Source: Tubiluchus corallicola (taxonomy: Eukaryota; Priapulida; Priapulimorpha; Priapulimorphida; Tubiluchidae). From it: a stretch of 64,000 nucleotides of DNA. Below, piece after piece: positions 53,601 through 62,600 of the stretch. The stretch covers positions 198,282-262,281 of the forward strand of contig JAQGDQ010000016.1 in the NCBI GenBank assembly GCA_030141605.1, read 5' to 3'. The notes under the pieces were generated by a model, which was given only the letters and a program-made list of their open reading frames with translations, searched no databases and had not been told where the DNA came from. How positions within the stretch are numbered: the first letter of the stretch is position 1; each line of letters starts with the position of its first letter. The translations under genes and the position numbers were made by a program.

Positions 53601-56600
53601 GCTACAGTTTTCATTGTATGAAGCCGAAATTCTGAAGACACTACGATCACTGAGCAGACCATAAAGGAGCCTGATTTTTCACATTTCCAACATATTCCTC
53701 AAATATTCCTGTTAAATGGATCTGTCCTACACATTGTTACATCATTATGGTTTTTTCACTCTAATGTATGAATTGATCAGCACCAACAATGCATAGTCTA
53801 AATTTTTATGAAAAAAATGGATTCACGACAATTGTAAATGCTTCCTGTAGCTTTCTGGTGAAAACCATCACTTTTACAACAAATGAACAAGTAGGACATG
53901 TCTGATCCAAGCACTTCAGTGCTTTCGTTCTAGTTTATTTGGATAATTAATACTATAGCACTTCAATATGAATTTGTTACAGTATGAATTACCGGAATGA
54001 AAAATCACATTTGCTATAACACATACAACGTCATTTGTGCAACATGCCCATGTCAACGAGACTGTGCCTGAATATTTTATTGGTAATTTGTCACAGCCAT
54101 TTGTATCGCAAAATGAAGTTGTGCACACATTGTCCATAAACAGGTCTAACAAGATCTGAAAAATCTGGTTAAATACCTCGATGAGTTTGAAAATTGGTGA
54201 TAACTAGTAGCATAAATATTGAAAATAGTTACAAAGCATACTAGTATAACCAAACAATGAAGGTAATCCAGATAAAAATTGCAAATGCACATTTAATTCA
54301 GTGATAACAGCCCACCCTTGTACGTTTGCTATGCTACATGCAGACAATTAACAAACATAACTACCATCGGCTGCAGGGCGGCAAATAAAAGAAAAGAAAT
54401 TTTGCCCCCATAAGCAAAGCTGTTTATAAATTAAGCTACTCTTTTCATGAATACAAAACACCAAAAAAATTATGTGAAACTTGGAAATTGCTTTCTCCTT
54501 CCAAAAAATGTTGCAGTCAAATGCTCAAATTTTTGCATTTTCATTATACAGAATAAATTTACTGTTGCTTCTTAAAATTCCATTTAGACACTGTATTCAT
54601 AAGAACATACAATAGACACCAAAATAAACCAAAAAACTTTATTGCTTCCCAATTTACCAAAAAATCCTCCTAAATATCTGATGAGCAAATGAGATCATAT
54701 GAAAAAACTCCCACGGGCAAATTTTCGATCATAAACATTTCAAACATAACAACATTTGGTATGCTTTTATATTATGTTATGTTTTTGGGTCTTTATTTAA
54801 AAACGCTGCTATCTTAAGTGATGAAATTGTATTGAAAGATGTCTTTCAATAAAGAGTAACTTAATCTGGTTCAATGACAGCACATTTTTCTGGTAACATG
54901 CATCAAAAAAATGTCAAGCAAACACAAAAGAAAACTCAACCATATCTAAAAAACTAAAAAATAAAGAAACAGTGTCTAAATGGAAGATGAGTAACACTGC
55001 CAGTGAAGGAAGCCACGTATTTACAAGCGTAGCACCAAAAACTTGCATTACTAATCATTAAGAATACCTCACTGTATCAATTAACACATTACAGAGAATA
55101 AGCAACAAATTTATTTTTTTATTTTTTGCCACAAATGCAAATTCTTTTGCACATTTAATCATTTTTAGTTTTGGCAATTTGCAAAATTTCGATTCAGCTT
55201 ACTTATTAATCATTCTTGACAAAACAAATTGAGTCTAGTTTTAGCTTTTCGCATATCGCTATGAAATTATTAGAATTGCGTAAAGCTTGATGTATAAGAG
55301 GTTCGATTGGGTCGGGGAAAACAAATTCTCAAAATAAAAATAACAGTCAGCACCCACTTAAGCAAAGACATAACTTTTATTCAGACACAATATGACAACA
55401 TCTGCAACGTTTCGACACAGTTAAGGTTATGATCCCCAATAATCCATCTAAATAAAGATACACATTAAAAATCAACAGTGTGACAAGCAAATTTGTCACA
55501 ATGTTGACTTTTGCATTTTTAACATATTAACTGTGACGATGTTAGCAGATGTTGTGATATTGTGTCTGAATAAAAGCCAAGTCTATCCTTAAGCAAATGT
55601 TATTTTTAATCTAGGAGTAATTGTTTAAAATGCACATTGCACACACAGTATTAATTTTGCTATAGCCAAGCCAATAAAAAATTGTGAATATTGTGGAAGC
55701 AAAGTTTAGAAGTTACTCAATTTTTGATAGGTTCATATTGAAAAAATTTACATGGTAAATGTAAATATAATATAATTTCTTTGCCGCTTTAAATAGTTGA
55801 CATTATGACTAATGTAGCCATTTCAGTAACATTACTAGAGTAACAACAGTTTATAATGCAAACAAAGTTTCAAAGTTTCTTTCCATAGATTATTCAGATG
55901 CTGAACAATTTCCTACGAATTTTTCACTTAAAGATTACGTATTTCTGATTAAATGCTAAATTTACTAGCTAACAGCTCAACCAAGCTAAAACTACTATAA
56001 TACATACGACATAGTTCCTGACTCCTCCAGTACACGGGGTATCCAGCCCTGTTGCACTCTTCTGCAAAGGCTGCTAATGCTGTACACAAACACTCACAAT
56101 CTCCACCACGATCACAGCTGTAATGAAAGATTCTGTTACCATACAAGCACTTGTCAAATAGTTATCATAAAACCTGTAAACCTAACGCCAGCAAACATTA
56201 GGTTTACAGTTTTCGTAATGTACAGCATGTACTTGCAAATACTGTAGTGCAGTTCTGGCAATTCACTGTACATACCTGCAAGCATCGTATTTACGGTTCT
56301 GGTAATACACTGTACGTATCCACAAGCATTGTATGTACAGTTCTGGTAACACACTGTACAGACCCACAAACATCGTATTTACGGTTCTGGTAATGCACTA
56401 TACGTACCTGCAAGCATCGTATTTACAGTTCCGGTAATGCACTATACGTACCTGCAAGCATCGTATTTACAGTTCTCATAATAAATTTCGACTAAAGTTC
56501 CCAGTTCTTCTCGACATTCTGCAAATATGTCATCGAAAATCTTGTTGCAAGACCGTTCAGCCCAAGCTTTTCTTTTAGACGAAGCCTGTAATTAGAAAAT

Positions 56601-59600
56601 AAAATAAAAATATATGTACATATTGAAGAAAAACGAGTATTAAATGGATCAAAAATGGAAAACTGGATGGAGATGTTCAATGTTCTTATTATTGAAAATG
56701 TCATATAATTTGCTGCTAACACACTACAAATAGGTCTCATAAAAAGGCAGTAGAGCAAAACTGAACAAGATTAGAAATTCTGTTTGCTGTGATACAGAGA
56801 TTATGTGCAACTCAAGACCAGTCTCAACACCAATTTTTGACTGACTTTGCAATGGCCTTCTAAGTTGTAATTTTTGCCAACATTGGTCTTGGTATTGATC
56901 ACATACATGTCGATATTGACTTGGTCTTGTTCTGGAAGCTGGTCTCAAGATAGGCTCCATTTTATGTGATGTCACTACGTCATTTTACCAGTCACTAAGC
57001 AAAACTGCCTAGTAGCATTTTGTCAAAACACTAGCTAATAAACTACTTGGGCAGTTTCTCAAAATTTCTGATTTTTTGCATGTGGTGGGCAAGCAAGTAA
57101 ACTTGGGTAAATAAACGGCGATTGGAACATAAACGTAAAGTCTGAGCAACACATCTTGAATCTTGCACCTGAAAAGTTCATATATTGGGATTAAAACTCA
57201 ACTTCTGATACGATAATGTCATTCGACCCGGCATATCAATTTTCGAAAGACATAGTAAATGGATTCACATTTGAAGTTCAAACAACAGTACTAGTAATTT
57301 AATGTTGCCAAATTTTGCTGTTTTTTGATGCTTTTGGGACTTCTTCCTTTGGGAATTTTCGTTTTAGCAATAATTTGTGCTGTTCACCACATAATGCACC
57401 AAAGAATGACTATAGAATTTATGGAAAAGCATTTTAAAGGCAGCTTTAATAAGCCTAAAGTTATGTTCTCAGAAAGCACAGTTCTCGGTCTTGGTCTTGG
57501 ACTTCAACAATTGGGTCTTAATAAGTCATGGATTTAGGCTTGAAAGTTGTAGTCTTGGTCTTGATTTTGGTCTCTACTGCACTCAAGTTTTGGTCGCACA
57601 TGTCTGCCTTGATAACATAACCAGTTTCAGCAACTGGTCCATTTCACTGTTGAATATGTCAAATCTTCATCTAAGACACTGTCACTTGTTTCTGTAAGGG
57701 AATATAATGCATCTGAAGTGCATTGCGAAAATTATTTTCATGTATGTATATTAAAAGTGTGACCAAATCATTTGTATACGAATTTAGAAATGTGTGTTCT
57801 ACATTATGCAGTAGGTCAGAAATACAAATATTCTCTCACAGCTTGTAAAATTCATAACGGAAAATAAAAAATGTTAAAAAAAATAATGTAAGATACATTA
57901 ACCCTTTCACTACGGAAAGTGGCACACTGTCACCTATATTTTTCAGGCAAGACACAGAAGGCTGTAGACTGCTGCCCAAGCTCAGCACTAAGTGCAGTCA
58001 CCCAGGTGTGTTTATTTCACTGCTACGGCCATGCGAAACGTAGAAAAGTTCAACAGCAGGGGCTGGGATTCATTTGGGGTTGCTTCGCAATAAGTAACGC
58101 TAAACAGCCAATCAGCGTCTGAAATCAGTTGCATTCCACAACACTGTACTGTATGGTATGTTCCCATGCAAATCACTTGTAGATCTTTGACCAAACGTAC
58201 GTTTAGTTGAGTGTTCTGCATTCTTATAAAATGATTACATATTATGGATTAGTATTGAATCTTTTATGAAAACTGGTTTCTATATATAAGTACATGCTTA
58301 TTTATGATGGTGTGCACGTGTATGTGTACTGTTGTGTGTGTATATAAAACCAATATTTAATATTGGTACTCAAAAATAAACAACTATTTGTTTATTTGCA
58401 AGATTATGTTTTAGCAACACACCACAACAAGTTATTGTCAAATGAGCAAAAGTCAATGTGGCCCAGTTAAAAAGCAACGATGTAGCGAAAGGGTTAAGAG
58501 ATGTACAATGCTCAGCAAAAATCAATCAAAATGTTGTAGTTAACACATGCATTTAAACTTACATCCATGTTACATGGATTAGTAATATTAGATGAATCGA
58601 AATCGGTGCAGCCTTCCGGATTTACGTTCCACGTTTTAGCAAACTCGGCAGGTATCTGTTCCTCAATGTTGCTGGATGTGAGAAAATCATTCTGACTTAA
58701 TCCATCAAAATTACCACACAGGCCAGCAACATTCCCTTTATATGCCGGGTCAAGGATCACTTGAACGCGAGTACCTAATGCAGAACAGTAATCACGTTTA
58801 ATTATTAAAACTCTGTTTATTTCTGTTTTTGAAATGTTTTGTTTGAATAACTTAATAAGAATGTCAAATTAAAATAATTTTTAAAACAAAAATTATCCTG
58901 GTATGTCACTGGTATACACCTTTATCTAAGACTTCAATATAACACTTTATAAAAAACACCAGTAAAAGTATGTAGAAAAATTAGTAGAGCATGTATGCAA
59001 ATTTGCTATTGACTACTAAGGCATAACAAAAAAAATCAGGTCTTACATCTCAGTGGTATACATCTTTATGTAAGACTTCAATATATAATTTCACCAAAAT
59101 AAAAAAATTGGACAAAATTAGTTAGACTTCATAGTAACACTTTAAAAAACACCAACAAAAGTATGTAGAAAAATTAGTAGGAAATGTATGTGAACTTACT
59201 ACTAAGGCATAACATAAACCTGGTTGCCCAAAATTAAAAGAATACTTCGTTAAACCAGTAAATTCAAAGTTATTAAAAAATGTAACACATCACATTCCTA
59301 TCACGAATAACTGAAATAAAAAGAAAGAAACGGCATTATTTTCATCACACTTTCAAGTTAACTTCTTGCTTTACTAACATTACGACACGCATAAACACTG
59401 GTGCTATTACCTCCATCCCACAATACAGTCAAGCCAACCGTAGTACTGATCACAGTGAAAAAACCAGCTGTAGTAATATTCAGGCCTTGCGTGTACTTGG
59501 GAATATGCACCTCTGCATCGTTAATGGTTACCTGAAACACAAGAACAAAAAATTTAAACAAAAATCAGAAAACCCAGTTACATTAATAGCATCTGTAAAA

Positions 59601-62600
59601 ATCAAAATGAGGAACTGGAATGGCTAAATACTGTAATTAGTTTATTTTGGTGTTCATTTTTGCAACAAGATGACAAGTTAAACAGAATTTACATTTATAT
59701 AATAAAAATTGCTTCTCTAGTTTTTTTCAAACAAAGAGCTTTTGCTGATAATTTTGACAAAATTATCAGCTAATGGATCTTGCACAGTGGTACCTTTACA
59801 ATATTAAGAAAAGTAAACATCTAAACAAAAGCAATCGTCAATAACATCATATACAACTGACAAAAGTCCTAATATAAACATTTGCTAAGTGATCCAATTT
59901 TGTTCGTCCATTACACAAATCTGATTCCGCTGGCATTCTGTTTACACTACCTCTAGATTACTGAGAAGAAGTGTCTTTCTTGAACAGCTCACATAAAAAC
60001 ATCCATGGTTAAAAAGCTGCAAAATATGGTGAACACAAGAAATGGGTATAACTCTGCAGTCAAGGCAATGACTCAACAATTAAATTTTATGCAAAAACTT
60101 TTTGTTTGAAAATACATAAAGAAGTAATTTTTCGGATTATATGTATGAAACATGTAAGGGTGCATTATGATTTTAGTTAGTTACTATTAATATTTTTTCT
60201 GAAATACTGATTATACAAACTCACTTGCTTTCCACGCACAAGCTTCACAACTGTTGATCCATGCAAGATAACTTCCACATTCTTAGTACAAGAAACTCCT
60301 TGAGTCCCACAAGGTACATTAGATATTACAACTTCGAAGTTTTTACTTTCCGACACGTCCATGGCTAGCCTGTAGCTGCACTCTCCGGTGAAATCGTATG
60401 CCTTGCCATCAAATGTAATGTAATGGCTTTCACCAATTGTGTGACAAATACCTTAAATAGAGAATAGTCATATTTTGACTATTAAGTTTTGGATAGAAAC
60501 AAACACTTGCCACAGCCCCTTCTGTTACAGATATCAGTAAAAACAAACTTCATTTCAAATAAACATCTTACAGTCATATGTCGCAGTCTACCAACAAGTA
60601 CAATAAGTTCTCACTTAATAATGTTAACGCAGTCTTTGGAAACTGGGACGTTTCGTAACATGTGGTTAAATGACAAAATGGCTTTCATAAAAAGTAATGA
60701 AAAGGCATTAAGATACTTTCCAGGAGCAAAATTAGCAATGCTTAGCTCATATCAATAAAATGTTTTATGAGTTTTCCTGCTTAAATTTACACATTACTTG
60801 TCTACTAAAATGAAAAAAGTAGAATGGTAATGTTGCTTCAGATGCAAACAGCTGGTGAACAAACTAGCCATTATTCACCATTCCACGACACTCGTAAAAA
60901 AAGCCACTACTTCAGCTACTGTTAAAATGCTTCATTACTTATATGACATCATCAAATGAGGACTAACTGCATGGAATTTAGGTATGTGCTTCATTCACTA
61001 ATGTAATTACAAAGTAGACAAAAACAAAACGAATCTATTGTAAATGAACTGCGGTATGATTTAAACCAATAGAGTGTAAAATAATGGTAAAACTTAATTG
61101 ATTACACTTACCATGGCATTCGGTTGCTGTGCAGCTCCATTTCTTACCACCTTCACAAACACTATAAATAAAAAACTTTTATTTGCCGTAGTGAATTTAT
61201 GTCGACACTTTGAGTAGGAAAAATACGAAAACAATTATGCGTCAAATGAAATTTATAAATAAATGAATGCCTAGAAAAAAAAGTTGACAAGCCACAAATT
61301 AGTTCCAACAAAAAAGTGCAAAAATTTAATCATAAAAAATTGACGAAAAGGGAAATAAAGCTTCTTGCAGAGTAAAATATGTTCAACAGTTCTCACTTAA
61401 GATGGCAATTATTACCAAATGCATTCATCATGTATTTTTGCAAAAGATTTTGTAAGAATCCAAAATTTCCAATTTACCATTTTTAAATACTTCAAAATTG
61501 AGTAGGATATGAAAAATCATTATGTTTTCCTTTAAGGTAAGAATCAGAACAAAACTGTTTTCACGAGGCTCTAAATTGTTAACATACCACGTATTGCAAA
61601 CTTCAGTTCGTGTCTGACCAGGCTGGTATGACCTACTGCCATGAACACATGGACATTGTTTGACATCAACACATGTTTCACCCTGTATAGAAGAATATCA
61701 ATCAGTCTGATTGGAACATTAAAGGAAAGGTTAATCAATAACTGATTAATGAATTTTTCCTTCAGGAACTTTTATAGCTTATCTCAAACTTTGTCAGCCA
61801 TGAACAAGATTCTGTGTATATAGATTGAACAAGATTCTACCCAAAATTTGATGTAAACGGATAAAACCTTTTTTCGTATCCAGTAATAAATCTAATCATG
61901 CTGCACCCAATTTTTGCCAAAAATGTGAAAAAATTAGAAAAATATAATCATGAATGTGTACATGTGAAAATTTAAAATAAGCTTTTATCTAAAAATAAAA
62001 TGACGATGTTTTTGACAATTATGTAAATAATTTTGTAGTTTCTATATATTTTCTAGTAGTGACCACTTACTAGTTTTGAAAAATTTCTATCCAGAGGCTT
62101 GAACTTTTTAACTCATTCCTTACAACAGGAATAAATACAATGCTCATACTTACATCATAAGCCAATACTTGCTCATCGGGACACGTGCAACCATGGTATG
62201 TCGGCTGAGGACAAGTTGTTTCAATCATATAATTATCGCAGGTTTTTCTGCATGGTGAAGCAAACTGTGACATTATCTGGTTACTCGGACACACGTTAGC
62301 AATTGTACACATTAGATCTTCTACACAATCTAACACTCCAGAACGGCAAGTGCTAAAAATTAGAAAAAGCATTGTGATCTGGTAATCATTGTTTTCAAAT
62401 TGTTACTAAAGACTGATCAACAGAAATTTTAAAACTAGCTATAAGCACTTGAAGCTATGTCAATGAGTGATTTTTTTGTTATTTCAAGTGAAAATGTTTT
62501 ACTTAGTCTTATACATCACTGAGTGTTAACGAAAGCTAGAAAAGCTGTGTGTGGTTCTGGAGAAAAATGACATGACGAACATCAATTAAAGCAAAAAAGA

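Noticed and set aside
57325-57697. Plus-strand frames of 70 and 68 codons
   Set aside because: No domain and low-complexity GGTCTTG-type repeats; likely intronic chance frames.
59744-59770. Perfect 13-base hairpin gctgataattttg with a one-base loop
   Set aside because: An isolated AT-rich palindrome in an intron; too short and common to assign a role.
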